The position numbers and the translations under genes were made by a program. This document shows positions 47,065 through 59,401 of a stretch of DNA of 64,000 nucleotides, one piece after another. The notes under the pieces are model-generated. The model was not told the DNA's origin and searched no databases. It worked only from the letters and a program-made list of their open reading frames with translations. Source of the DNA: Rotaria sordida (taxonomy: Eukaryota > Rotifera > Eurotatoria > Philodinida > Philodinidae); the NCBI GenBank assembly GCA_905250125.1, contig CAJNOL010000697.1, positions 46,480-110,479 on the forward strand, given 5' to 3'. Position 1 is the first letter of the stretch, and every line of letters begins with the position of its first letter.

Positions 47065-49019
47065 GAATTATAGGACTGAATTTTTTATTATAAGTATTGT
47101 CGATCCTGTGCTAACTCTTCATGATATTAGAATTGTGTCATTAGGTGATGATTTCTCTTAGTGCCATATACTGCTTCCCGAATCGATGACCAAGTTGCTA
47201 AGTTAGGAAGATAGGTTTGTTATAATTGGATATTTCGAAACGACTAGAGGGAAATGCTAACTTTGCCATAATAGTTGAACGTAGTTGTTTTATCAAAAAA
47301 TCTGATCACTTTAATTACTTAGTTAACTCTACTATGTACTTCATATAAAGTTCCACACTCGAATAATACGACAGGTAAATGGCTGTGTTCGAGTAAATTA
47401 CGATAATTTTTGGTTTGACAATGGTGACCGTATGTGACAGATCGTATTACTGTTCGATTAAGCTACTATATAAACGTCCCATATTCCACAGCTATCAGTA
47501 AATATAAATTGTTTTTCAGACTGATTTATTCTTTGATAGGTGAGATGAGTGTAATATATGAGAACAGTGATAGTATACGAACTCGATATTTGTCGATCTG
47601 GATATTTGAGTGCACCACGACTTCTGTATGACTATGGATGAAATATTTGTATAGGAGAAAAACATAACTCGTCAGTTAGTCACAATGGTAGCGTTAAAAA
47701 ATAGACTATTTTTCTTCTCATGAAATTTGTTTCATACAGAATACTCTAGCGCATAATCTACTTTCGTTCAAAGCAAATTTTGTTTTTTATAAATAGAGTC
47801 CGAGAAAAACTTTGTTTTATACTAGAATAATTCTTATCGAAAACTAAATATAATAAGAGTTATTCTCAGTTAAAGTATTAAATACTTCAATAATCTCGAC
47901 TGATTCAATCCACATCTCATAATTGACATATTTTTTTGTTTGTTGAAACGAAGAAATAGTATGAAGAAGTCTAAAATGATTTGCCATTTTTAATTCAACG
48001 CAAATGCAAAACTACACAAAATGCAAAATTTGAAAATCGAACTCATTAGTCAAATGAAATTTTACTGGATATCACATTTTATTCGCAATTTCACAAGAAC
48101 AACATTATTTCATAAGAAAGCCATATTAATGTTTCTATTTGAAACCAAAACATTAACAATAGATAATTAAGATGATATGGGTGATTTACAATATCTTTAT
48201 ACACCTTTTAGTTCAAGATATATATATTGACAAAAACTATATAATTTTCTTGTAACAACAAACTGGAAGTGTAGTTTATCGTAACGTTCAGTAATCATAC
48301 TAATTAAGCTATTTTATATCACAAGAATACGTTCATGTTACATACCCGCAAGTTTACATATATTAATATATAGACGAGAGATGAGTACCGGAAAGAATAA
48401 TAGAGAGAAACCAGGAAGAAAAGAACGAGAGTGTAATATGATTACTGTTACAATTTTTCCTAGACAATGATCCAAAAGATTCGAATATTCTCTCAAAAGA
48501 AATATCTTTTCTCCTTTATTATAAATCCAAAATCGTTCATAGTTTGCCATCTAATCTCTTTCAATTCGATGAACATTAACTTAAATTTTCATACTTCTAG
48601 CCCTATCAATAAAAAAGATATATGATTAATTGATTTTTATATTCTCTTAGCACTCGAATTGTTTCTATTGATAGGATTGACTTATTTATTAACTCGACAT
48701 TGTAATCATCATGGTATTGAATAAATCAATTCTGAGTACAGTTGTAAATCATATAAACTCTTAAAATTCTTTCTTTAATCATTTTTTATTTCGATAAGAA
48801 AGTATCTAAATGAAAACCATAAAATAGGAAAATATTGATACAAGTCTATCAAAAATGAATAATAAAGCATGACCAAAAATTTGTATACAATGAATAAAAA
48901 TTGCATACAATTTTATCAATATACTATAGAAATCTAATTAATCTTCGAACATAAATCTTTCAGTATATTTCTATTTGTACACTTTCGTTTGTAGGATATG
49001 AGATATAAAATCTTCTATA
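47065..49019. other. Intergenic, nothing recognised
   Basis: AT-rich sequence. The small minus-strand frame at 48338-48550 has no family features. Confidence 0.4.
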
Positions 49020-49021
49020 TA

Positions 49022-49929
49022 CAGTGCAGCTCAATAGAATTTACCCTCTTTGTATTCTTCCTTTTTCTCAACCATAGTTTGGTCTTTTCTTTCAAAGTCA
49101 CCTACCAAAAGAAAGAGCAGAATCTGCTGCATCTTTTGATATATGAAGCTTATGGATGAAATCGAAAGAGAGCAGAGAAAATCGCATCGAGAAAAAAAAG
49201 TAGATTTTTTTTCACTACAACGTTGTGCATAACCTTTTGCTAGATGGAGGTAATAGAGTCATACTTTTCTAGTTACTCAAACTTATAGAACTTTCTTCGC
49301 TGATCATCTTGGCTGAATTTATTTCGAGTTTCACTTACAAAATGACAATGCTCCGATAACAATATTCATGATTTCGAGGTGCTGTGGATGATGGAACTAA
49401 GCAATTCATTAGTATTGCCACCCAAATGCCATAATTATTTTAGAAAAACTCGAAATAAATTCAGTCGAAATGATCAGCGAGGAAAGGTCTACAAGTATGA
49501 GTAGCTAGAAAAGTCCGACCCCTTCATCCTTAAATAATTGCAAAATTGCAGCAAAAAATACACGAAGTTCGAGATTTTCTAGGATTTATCACCTCTTTTC
49601 CATATTTTAAGTGTAACTAAATGGAACCATAAATTCTATTTTTCACGAGTTTTCATTTGGTATAAAATTCATCGGGTATTCAACTCGAAAACATGGTCCT
49701 ACCTTCCCCTAGCAAAATGTTATGCACAACGTTGTAGTGAAAAAAATCTACTTTTTTTTCTCGATGCGATTTTCTCTGCTCTCTTTCGATTTCATCCATA
49801 AGCTTCATATACCAAAAGACGCAGCAGATTCTGCTCTTTCTTTTGGTAGGTGACTTCGAAAGAAAAGACCAAACTATGGTTGAGAAAAAGGAAGAATACA
49901 AAGGGGGTAAATTCTATTGAGCTGCACTG
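49022..49929. mobile_element. TA-flanked MITE with very long inverted repeats
   Basis: The ends are cagtgcagctcaatagaatt and its reverse complement aattctattgagctgcactg, each flanked by TA (49020-49021 and 49930-49931). The arms are about 90% alike over roughly 230 bp (ctcaaccatagtttggtctt, gaaagagcagaatctgctgc, caacgttgtgcataac) and similarity continues toward the centre (cgctgatcat, aaataaattca), so almost the whole 908 bp folds into one hairpin. CAGT ends and TA duplication are typical of Tc1/mariner-mobilised MITEs. The open frame on the minus strand in the right arm (49680-49901) is a by-product of the repeat. Confidence 0.85.
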
Positions 49930-50354
49930 TAATATGAATTATTTGCAAGAAATTAGACGGTAAATTTAGAATTCTTTTGAATTTATAATCGAGAAGCCAA
50001 GATATTTGGTCAGTGTTTTATTCAGCATGGGAGCTGAAGGGGCGACGTCTCTTCGAAAGAGAATATCTGAATAAAATACTACATTTACTCTTAGAGAGTT
50101 CAAAACTTTCGGGTCAATCTGCATCTACCGCAAATAAAAACTATCCTTTAGTAAATAAAAGAATACTTACAGTGAAATTCTTGTATTAACTTACCGTCAA
50201 TTAGTAATTCAAATGAATAAATTCGATCGACTCTTTGTCTTGTTTTCAGAATTATTAGTTTCTATGGGTAGTATGCTGCCAGATAAGGGAAGTCATGTAA
50301 CTGATTAATTGCTTTTTAGTTTGGATATGTTGCTATTGAAAAATCCGCTATGTC

Positions 50355-50490
50355 AGTAGCAATAAGCCAATAATACGAATTCTTTTCAGAGTACTTATAA
50401 ATCATCAGAGTCTACATGATACACATTATTCCGACTCAAAAGTGATAAATCAGTTGGGAGACTTCTCTCATTCAAGGACAAATTAATTCA
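50355..50490. repeat. Half-copy of the 20969-21623 foldback family
   Basis: gtagcaataagcc, gaattcttttcagagtactt and gagtctacatgatacac match, in the same order, the right arm of the element at 20969-21623 (around 21500-21600). No inverted partner is seen nearby, so this is a solo or decayed copy. Confidence 0.6.
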
Positions 50491-50958
50491 TTTTTTTTTT
50501 GTTATTAATGTCCATTCAGTTATTACATTAAGAATAAACTAGAATGCAGATAAGAAATAGATTTCATTTATCGCTTTATTTAATTAGAAAGACAAGATTA
50601 TATTGATTAGAAAAAATGGAAATCATGAGAAAGAATTAGTGGAAAATAGAAAAAAAAAATTTATTCTTTCGTAGCATCTATTCTATAAATAAATAATCAA
50701 TATTTGAATAATAACTATTATTTGATGTAATAATCTTTCTAATGAAATCAAATCGTATGAAAATACTCATATGTTAAATTTATTGTGTTTATTTTTACTC
50801 CTCATCTATTATATACTTTTTCTAATATAAATTTAATCATGTTAACTTTTCGATTTCTTTTTATTTATTGTTTTACGACAAAATATTCCATTGAAAACAC
50901 TAAAATTTTATTTGATTTTAATTGTAAGTTAAATCGATATATGTAAATTTTTATCAAA

Positions 50959-51267
50959 TCAAATTAATTTATTATTTTGTTGTCGATAACGTTCTTGATC
51001 GGAATATTTTTGATTAAAAGAATTAATATTAGTTGGTCTATTATGGATGAAATTTCGAGTGATAAATAAGAGAATATCATAATTGGATACAGAAGCAAGA
51101 CGTGGATCTAAACGCATTCTTCTATAAAGATCATAAAGTTGTTCATAATTTATTGTTGATTTATTGTTGTCTGAATTATTTTTTGATTCAGACAAAGGTT
51201 TTGCTTGAACAACAATGATGAAGAATAAAAAGAAACCAAGAAGACCAAAGTTAAACAAGGAAACCAT
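50959..51267 (-). CDS. Small secreted, hormone-like protein, 102 residues
   Basis: ATG at 51267 starts MVSLFNFGLLGFFLFFIIVV, a strong signal peptide that probably ends after VQA; the frame extends 18 codons further upstream but with no earlier ATG. After an Asn/Ser/Lys-rich spacer (KPLSESKNNSDNNKSTI) comes a conserved-looking amphipathic block, YEQLYDLYRRMRLDPRLASV then SNYDILLFITRNFIHNRP, and a polar tail. There are no Cys residues in the mature part. Length, signal peptide and a single charged amphipathic block fit a neuropeptide or peptide-hormone precursor, but there is no amidation Gly after a dibasic site that would identify a family, and I do not recognise it. Single exon; flanks are very AT-rich. 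Confidence 0.6.
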   Translation of the reverse strand: MVSLFNFGLLGFFLFFIIVVQAKPLSESKNNSDNNKSTINYEQLYDLYRRMRLDPRLASVSNYDILLFITRNFIHNRPTNINSFNQKYSDQERYRQQNNKLI

Positions 51268-54200
51268 GATGAATAATATTGGATTGATTGAGTTGGATGA
51301 ATTTAAATAAAACCAGTACAATTACTAAAACAAAAAACAAATAATATCTTATGAGTAAAACATATTGCTTTACAAATTGCGAAAATCTTGTATTTCATAC
51401 CCGAATAATTACATAGATTTAGTCTATATATGTTTATGTCATAGTAATAAAGAATAGAAGATACAATATTTTCTAAGAAAACTCGAAATCCGCCGCTGTA
51501 TGTCTATATTTGATAGAATTCAATAGAAAAAAGAAATCTTCAGATTCATTTACACGACATAAATTGTTCATCAATCCCATAATCGCTTCTTTTTCTAACT
51601 CTTTTCAATATTATTATCGATTTCTTCAATTAATAGATAATATGTAAAAAAAAAAAACGACAATAAAAATCGAGTATTTTCTCTTCAAAAATTAGCAAAC
51701 CTTACAAATGATGTTTTCTTAATATTTATCAAATAAAAATAAAGCTAAGATATTTTAAATTTTTATACATATATATATATATATATAACTTAAACTCAAC
51801 TAATCGCATATAAATCGCTCGTTTTCCATTTTCTTCTTTTATTCTTCTCTCATTTTCTCGCCAGGGATTATACGTTTATATAGAAGAAAAAAGATCCTTC
51901 CCATGAGCTTAGTTCATATAAATATTTTCTCAATAATCAAATTGAAGATATGAATAATAAAATTATAAAAATGCTTGAGATAGTGTGTATTTTTTTTTTC
52001 TCTATCACCGATAATATTCAAAGATTTATCTTGACAGAATAATGATAATCATCGAAGAAAGGCAAGAAGAAAAAAAAGTTGAAATGACAAGTTTTGCTTT
52101 GACTTTTCTTCTTTTTGTTTTTTTTTTTTTTTACCTTCTTGACATCCAATAGGTTTTCAAGGCCTTGATAATAGAGCAATGATAAAATCTTCTTCATTGA
52201 CACTTCATTCTAAAATTTGTTGACATCAAATAGTTAATGTTCTTCAAATAATTAAAAGAAACAGCAGCTTATTAGAGTGAATAGGAAACACTAATAACTA
52301 TAATCAGTTTGATTTGCACCATTAAAAGTACTTTACTTGTCAAAGAAATCTACGGAAAATTGTATTTCTTCTCAATCTTTCTCACATATCTATATTTGTT
52401 AAAGAAATAACATATTCACTAGAAAGTATTATTGCTATTCAAAATAGCTGTAATATAGTACTGCTCATATAGTCGATAAAATTAGTTTTATAATATTACG
52501 AAATTAAATTAGTCTTTTTCTACAACTTATAATTTTAATTATCTGAAAATATATTATGAAACTCGATGGGTAATTTTTATAATGTACCTTTTTTTTTTAA
52601 TATTGTTGGAGGATTCGTACAATTAAAAGGTTTTAATAAATGAAGATAGAGATCTTATTCTGTCATTTAACACAACTTAGCTAAGATTTATTCAAATTGA
52701 TAATAATACCCAATTAAGTATCATATTTTATCTTAATGTTCTTAATAATCTCTAACAATACTAAAAAAAAAAAAAAAGAATAAGATCAATTTTCAACAAT
52801 GAGTTGATCCAAAGTTTATTTCTCATTTCTAAAATCTTAGAATAACGAATAAAAATTGTTTTTTTTTCTTTTTGTTTATACATGAATTGCAAAATTCATA
52901 AAATAAAAAATATGAGTGTTTATTCATTGCACTTCAATCTTGATATATATGTTGTCTATTATGAAACAAAACCTAAAATTATTCGTCCGAATAAATATAT
53001 TCAAACAACATATTCTTTTGTTACATTCAAAATTTTAAAATAATTTTTAGATTCGACTTTTTTTTGCTTCTCAATTTTCAATATTTCAATAAACTTTTAG
53101 TTTAATATTATATTCGAATTTTCTTTATTTTTATCTTGTCATATATATACACAAAAAAACAAAATAACTAAGATAATAATATAGTCCTTGACAATGTGTA
53201 TAAATATACCTTTTTTTTTTTTTTAATAAATAAAAACAACGAACACTTTCTACTACATCATCAATCTGAAAGGCAACTGCTATACAAACATACCATAGTA
53301 TTCGATTGTTACAAACGCATATGTCGTTTTTTTTTCTTTTTGTTTCTTAAGCACTTCGACTGTAGACTATGTTATTGAATAGACAGGCATACAAGGTAAT
53401 TGCGTGCATGTAGACCTAAAGGTATATTATAGAAATATAAGAATGAATTTATTAATTTTTCGAAGACCAAGCTTTACTATAGGATTTAATTTCTTTATTA
53501 TTGAGATTAAGATAACAATGTTGAGTAATATTGTATGAAATGAAAATCGTTTCAATTCATATATGTCTTATGTACATGACATGAGAATAACAATTATATT
53601 TTGTTCTCTTTTCATTTTATTATTTGAAACTAATGCATAGATTAAATATTCAAGTAGATTAATGCAATAAATTCTAACCGATAAATGATATTCGAGAGTT
53701 TGAACATGAATTGTATATTGTCGGCTTCTTTTATTTCATTATTCAATTGCAATATGAGATTGATGTTTTAAAATTCAGATTTTCTTTTTCGTTTTTTTCT
53801 TTTGAATATAAAGATTTATAAGTCGATAAAATTTTTCATAAACAAGTAATATTATTTAAATAAAATTTTTATCTTTTATGTCAACATTTACTAATTCTAA
53901 AGATTTAATACAAATACATAAATCATATATTAGTTTATTCTCGATTTCATCGATTCTTCTTTGTCGAGAGAGAGAGAAAAAAAAACATATATTTTGTTAT
54001 TGTATATATACGACGTATGTGTATTCTGCACTATAACAACTGTTATCTCATAAGTAAGAAGGATATATTGTAATGGACTATTGTTCATCAGTAATAGTAA
54101 TATGCAATATTGATTTATTTTTCTTTTCTTTCTTTTTCTTATAGAGGTTTTTTTTTCTTCTTTGTCTTGTTCTTTTCACTATCGGCACTCTGCTACTCAA

Positions 54201-54476
54201 ATTACTTTTCTCCTTCTCTCTCTTTCTCTCTCTCTCGAAAACATTTATTCACTATCAATAACCACAAATACTATTCTATAGTGGAATTCAACTTGAGTTG
54301 ACGCCGACTGACACACAATAGAACGAACGAAACAATTATTAGCAAAAATTAAACTATACCAAAAGTTTAGTTGGTTCTTTATCTATTATTGGTTTGCATT
54401 CGTATTAAAAGAATTTTAATATATTCATTTTTACGAATAATAATAATGATAACAACGAAATAATTATTATACAACG
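51268..54476. other. Very AT-rich intergenic interval upstream of the tetraspanin gene
   Basis: Contains an (AT) run near 51766-51787, many poly(T)/poly(A) tracts (for example 52118-52131, 53212-53223) and a (CT/GA)-rich patch near 54205-54236. No coding frame is supported; frames at 52018-52203, 53196-53378 and 54110-54301 are low-complexity Lys/Phe runs. Confidence 0.45.
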
Positions 54477-56188
54477 ATGGGTATTGCTACTTGTTATCCT
54501 TGTGCTAAATATCTTTTATTGGTTTTGAATCTTTTTTTTTGGGTAAGTAATAAAAATTATATATGATTAATGTTAACACTAAAATAACAGAAGGATAAAT
54601 ATAAGATGAATATTTCGAGAATGATAGTAACTAGTGATATGTGATTTTCAATAATCAAAAGAAGAAAGATCGGGACGTCTTTTTGCGCCAATCATATTAA
54701 AGATAAAATCATGTTAAAACTAATTATCATCGTAAAATATTAAAAAAAAAGAAATGGTCAATCGATTCAATAAAATTTTGATAAAAAGAAATCAGTACAC
54801 TACTTTATTATTCAATTGACCAGATACACAATTCTATTTGTTCAACATTATAATATGAGAAGATAATCATTCAATATCTGCTCTTTCGATTGCTAACAAT
54901 CGCATATTATTAGATACTATCATTCGTAAAATAGTTGTCTTATTTTTATTCTCATATCAATATTAAATATTAAAAATCAAAGAAAAATATTTATCAATTT
55001 TCTTCTATTTAGTTAACTGGTCTTGCATTAATTGCCCTTGGTATTTATTTTCTATTACGTCCTGAAATTCAAAATATAATTCATTTATTTAATTTTACTA
55101 TTTTACCATTATCATCTATTGAAATATTAGGTTGTCTTCTTATTCTTTTTGGTGTTATTATATTTCTTATTGGACTTTTTGGATATTGTGGTGCACAACA
55201 AGAATCTCGTACTTGTCTTATACTTGTAAGTTTTACAAATATTCTATTAAAATCTGATCGCAAAAATAAAATAAAATAAACATTATTCTAGTATATTGTT
55301 TTGGTAACATGTGTTCTTCTTGCTGAATTAGCTCTATTCCTATTTATTGCAATGTATCATGAACAAGGACAAGTACTTGTAAAACAACATCTCATATCAC
55401 AAGTGAAAAAATATAATCATATATATCCAGGCCAATATGAAAAAGCAATAGACTATATTCAAAGCAAGGTAATATAAGAAGAACGAATTAATTAAACGAG
55501 TGATGTAAACAATTGATGTACTTTGATTTTAAAGTTCATCATGTTAAGATTGTAATATCTATATATTATTTAGACTTATAGAATCAAAGGGTAATTATTA
55601 TCGATAACTTCTGTCATCTTTGTCTACAATAGTATAATGAAGCAAAGTTTCATTTATCTTTTTGCTCTTTTCATAATATAATCGACAAGGCAAATCAATT
55701 ACTAGAAGTCATGATGCAATATATCTTTCTTTTTCTCCTTCTTTCTGTATAGACCTTGAGTATTCATCATTATAGAACTATAAAGAAAAATAGTCAGTCA
55801 GAAATTTTATCCAGGAACATAATGGACTAATGTCTTGTTTATTTCTAGTATCATTGCTGTGGTATCAATTCAGCTCATGATTACACTGATTCACATATAC
55901 CATTATCATGCTGTTCTATGACATCTTCATCAATTTGTACTGTTCATCAAGTTAGTTTAGCTGGTACACCGGGATGTTATTCTTTATTAACACAAACAAC
56001 ATTTTTCTGGACAAAATTTATTATTCTAATTGAACTTAGTTTATGTATTCTATCAGTAAGAAATAATGATATTTGATTTATTTTTAATATATTATTATAT
56101 TTAGTTAATTGGTGTTTTTCTTGCTATTTGTGTTTGTCAACATACAATGCTCTATGATGGATATGCACAAGCACGATATTATGTTTAA
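54477..56188 (+). CDS. Tetraspanin, five exons
   Basis: Exons 54477-54542, 55013-55225, 55292-55468, 55849-56055 and 56105-56188, all in phase 0, code 248 residues. TM1 spans about residues 12-36 (KYLLLVLNLFFWLTGLALIA), TM2 about 58-80 (ILGCLLILFGVIIFLIGLFG) and TM3 about 92-114 (LILYIVLVTCVLLAELALFL). The large extracellular loop has the family signature CCG at 155-157, then PLSCC (170-174), Cys182 and Cys195: a standard six-Cys loop. TM4 is about 207-232, followed by a short tail ending in a Tyr motif (GYAQARYYV). Cys6 and Cys9 near the N-terminus are likely palmitoylation sites. Tetraspanins organise membrane partner proteins; the subfamily is not determined. Introns are 470, 66, 380 and 49 bp. 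Length and motifs are normal and the gene looks intact. Confidence 0.95.
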
Positions 56189-58503
56189 TATTCAAAACAA
56201 AAATGTTGTTATTGTTTTTTTCTTTTTTTTAATAGTTAATAATGAAAATAATTCAAGTAGATTTTTAAAAAGACATTTCCATGAAAACTATCTTAATTGA
56301 TAATAATTCATAAAATAAATAAACTATCAAAAGAAAGATTTTTTTTTTTTTTTGTTGTTTACTTACATAATATTAGATCATCGATATTATTAGAAATAAG
56401 TTTACGCAAGAAAATTCTTCTTATTTCAATTCTCTAAATGATCATTTAATCTATCTAAATTGGATATAATTAAACAAAAAAAAAAAAAAAAAGAAAAGAA
56501 ATATTATCTATTTAGTGGTACCTTCTAACAGATCATATTGAGTGACATCCGAGGTTAAATGTCATTCCTTATTTCCTGTCTTAATGTCCTTGATTTATTA
56601 GACCAAATGTCATATTTAAGCTTAGATTCTTTTCTGATTATTTGGATTTTTTTTTTAATGTTTTTCAAATTTTTATAATTCTATACAAGTTCTTCTGACA
56701 ACAGATGGTTATATCATTTAGAGTTAACTTATTGCTTTTATCACTACATTTGTGACAGTATAATAATGATGAAGAAAAAAAGAAAAAGATCGATCTGTTT
56801 CTATTCATAACAAATTATTTACTGATTGAAGTAGACAAATCGTTTTGCTTTCATAACGTGAATAAAGAAATGATGTTAAATTGAAAAATATTATATAACT
56901 ATAATTTAATTTGGACAGTTACAGGCAAAATTATCTGAGTATTATTACATTTTATACTACAAGAAGCTGTATTCAAGCATGAAACAAAAAAACTAATCTT
57001 TTTCAGAGAATGTCCTAATTCAATTAGATAAATATATATATATATATATGTCAATAATTGTATTCAAATAAATATTAAGTATCTTAGTGATTAATTATAA
57101 AAACTACCAGATGATAGATAATGAATAGCTGATTTTTACATACCTTTACTAATAATATAGAATTCAAAAATAAATATATCAAGAGATAAAACGAAATGAG
57201 TTTAACATTTCAATATAAAAAAAAAGTGATCTCATAAATAGATCTTTGTTTTCAATATAGACAAAATTTGATTTTGATCGTGCGAAATAGAGAATAGATT
57301 TTTTATGCATACGCTCTAGGATTTTATTTTATTAGTGGAAGAACTCATGCCTGTTAATCTCAATGCATCCTGCCACCATATATATATATATATATTTGCA
57401 AATTTCATTCAATGTCATTTTCTATGCCTGCATAAGCATGTTTATCTTAATGATTTGATACACGTTTCAATAATAAATAAGTATACAATATGATGTAAAG
57501 GTCAAAAGGTACTAGATAAGAATTCCATCTGCCAAGTAAACAGCGCAACTCGACTTATATGAGAAGAAAGATCTGTCAGCGCCATGGCTACAGGATTAAA
57601 ACATGAAACACGATGTAGCTGCTGCTCTTGCTAATCACAAGGAGATTGTTTTATTCTGTCTATTTTGGAATACATTTCTTCGTCATCTTTTTTACTTAAT
57701 CCTTTAGACATGCAATAAAAAAAAAAGTAGTTCATATATTCAAACGAGAGATTATTGATATATGGTCTTTGATTGTATATTAACAACATGTATCACGGTC
57801 TATGACAATTTCTAACTAGCGTCTGTGTGTGTACGGGTAGAGGGCAGATAGACATTTGACCTTCTTGCTTAGAAATGATTGGATATGACAGAGAAAAGCA
57901 TTTAGTTTTGGTCTGAGGCGAACCCTTGTCCTCATTTTTTCCTTAAAAATTATTTTGTTTTATATTTCATTCGATGCAGTTTAATGCGCTGATTTCAATT
58001 ATACTATTTTTGAAATCCACTGTGTAGTCTAGGAATGTTTGCGCTAACAGAGATTAGAGACAATACATAGAAGAATATTCTGACAAAATTTGGGAAAGTT
58101 CGAAGATTGAATTGTTCATTTTATTGAAGTAGCTATTCCGATGACACTGTAGAAAAAAAAATTTTTTGAACATTATATAGACATCGAATTGAAGATTGAG
58201 AAAATGTATTTGATTTGTCTGTCGAATAGTTTCATTTTGTCAGATATCAATTATTCCCAGTGACATTACGATTTTCAAATTAATTTTTTGTGCATTTGGT
58301 TTTTTAGTTTCTTTGGCGGTTGTAACAAAGTTATTTATACCATGAGTCTATTAAATATTAACAGTTACCTTCTATCGTCAACTTTCAAAGCGAATGTATC
58401 TGAATACTTTTGCAATAATGTTCGATCGAAAAATTTTAATAAAAACAAAGAAAAATCTATGTTCTTCAATTTTGGTATGACGACAATACATCCTTCTCGA
58501 AGT
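56189..58503. other. Downstream flank of the tetraspanin and AT-rich intergenic DNA
   Basis: AATAAA-type signals follow the tetraspanin stop (for example ataaataaac near 56315). AT microsatellites lie near 57033-57048 and 57378-57396. No further gene seen. Confidence 0.45.
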
Positions 58504-58504
58504 A

Positions 58505-59399
58505 CAGGGTGGCGCAAAAGTCACTTTACCCAAAAAAAATTGAATATCTCCTTTAGAGCTCAAGCAAATGAGCTGACATTTTTATCAATGATAGAGACAT
58601 GTTCGCGCTTTATATCCATAGAGGCATGCCTAGAGAGACTCTTTGTTAAGTATAGCTATTGACCTCTATAAGAAAAATTTTATTTTTTCACAGATAGAAA
58701 AAAAAACAGTATACTTAACAGAGGGTCTCTCTAGGCATGTCTTTATGGATATGAAACTTGAACACACCTCTATTGTTGGTAAAAAAGTCAGCTCATTTGC
58801 TCGAGCCGTGATGGAAATATTCAATTTTTATTTTGGTAAACTGACTTTTGGACCATCCTGTATATGGCCCAAAAGTCACGATACCACAAAAAAAATTAAA
58901 TATCTCCGCTACCGCTCGAGCAAACGGACTAATTTTTTTACCAATAATAGAAGCATGTTCACGCTTTAAGCCCATACAGATAATATTAGAGAGAGCCTTT
59001 ATAAAGTATCACTAATGATCTCAACAAGAAAAATTTTACCTTTTCACAGATAGGATAGTAAACAATATACTTAACAGAGGATCTCTCTAGGCATGTCTTT
59101 ATGAATATAAAGCTTGAACACACCTCTATTATTGATAAAAGAATCAGCCCGTTAGCTCAAGCCGTAGTGGAGATACTCAATTTTTTTCGACAAAGCAACT
59201 TTTTTTTCTAACTGTGAAAAAGTAAATTTTTTTTGTTGAGGTCAATAGTGATACTTAACAAAGAGTCTCTCTAGGCATGCCTTTATGAATATAAAGCGTG
59301 AACATGTCTCTATCATTGATAAGAAAATCAGCTCATTTACTTGGACTATAAAGAAGATATTCAATTTTTTTTGGGTAAAGTGACTTTTGCGCCACCCTG
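58505..59399. mobile_element. Composite MITE cluster with perfect terminal inverted repeats and TA duplication
   Basis: The outer ends cagggtggcgcaaaagtcac and gtgacttttgcgccaccctg are exact inverted copies flanked by TA (58503-58504 and 59400-59401). Inside are five related half-units: plus orientation at 58505 to about 58664 and 58862 to about 59010; minus orientation at about 58700-58859, 59060-59205 and 59230-59399. A second end-to-end junction (gaccatcctgtatatggccc, about 58851-58870) shows two units abutting around TA. Repeated landmarks are ctctctaggcatg, tgttaagtat and gctcatttgctcgagc. The best reading is one element inserted into or beside another of the same family, or a fused product of two. 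Frames of 60-124 codons across it arise from the repeats. Confidence 0.85.
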
Positions 59400-59401
59400 T
59401 A

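Noticed and set aside
49680-49901. 73-codon minus-strand frame
   Set aside because: Lies wholly inside an inverted-repeat arm of the MITE and mirrors the other arm.
58288-58969. Overlapping frames of 60-124 codons on both strands
   Set aside because: They follow the repeated half-units of the composite MITE, not a conserved protein.
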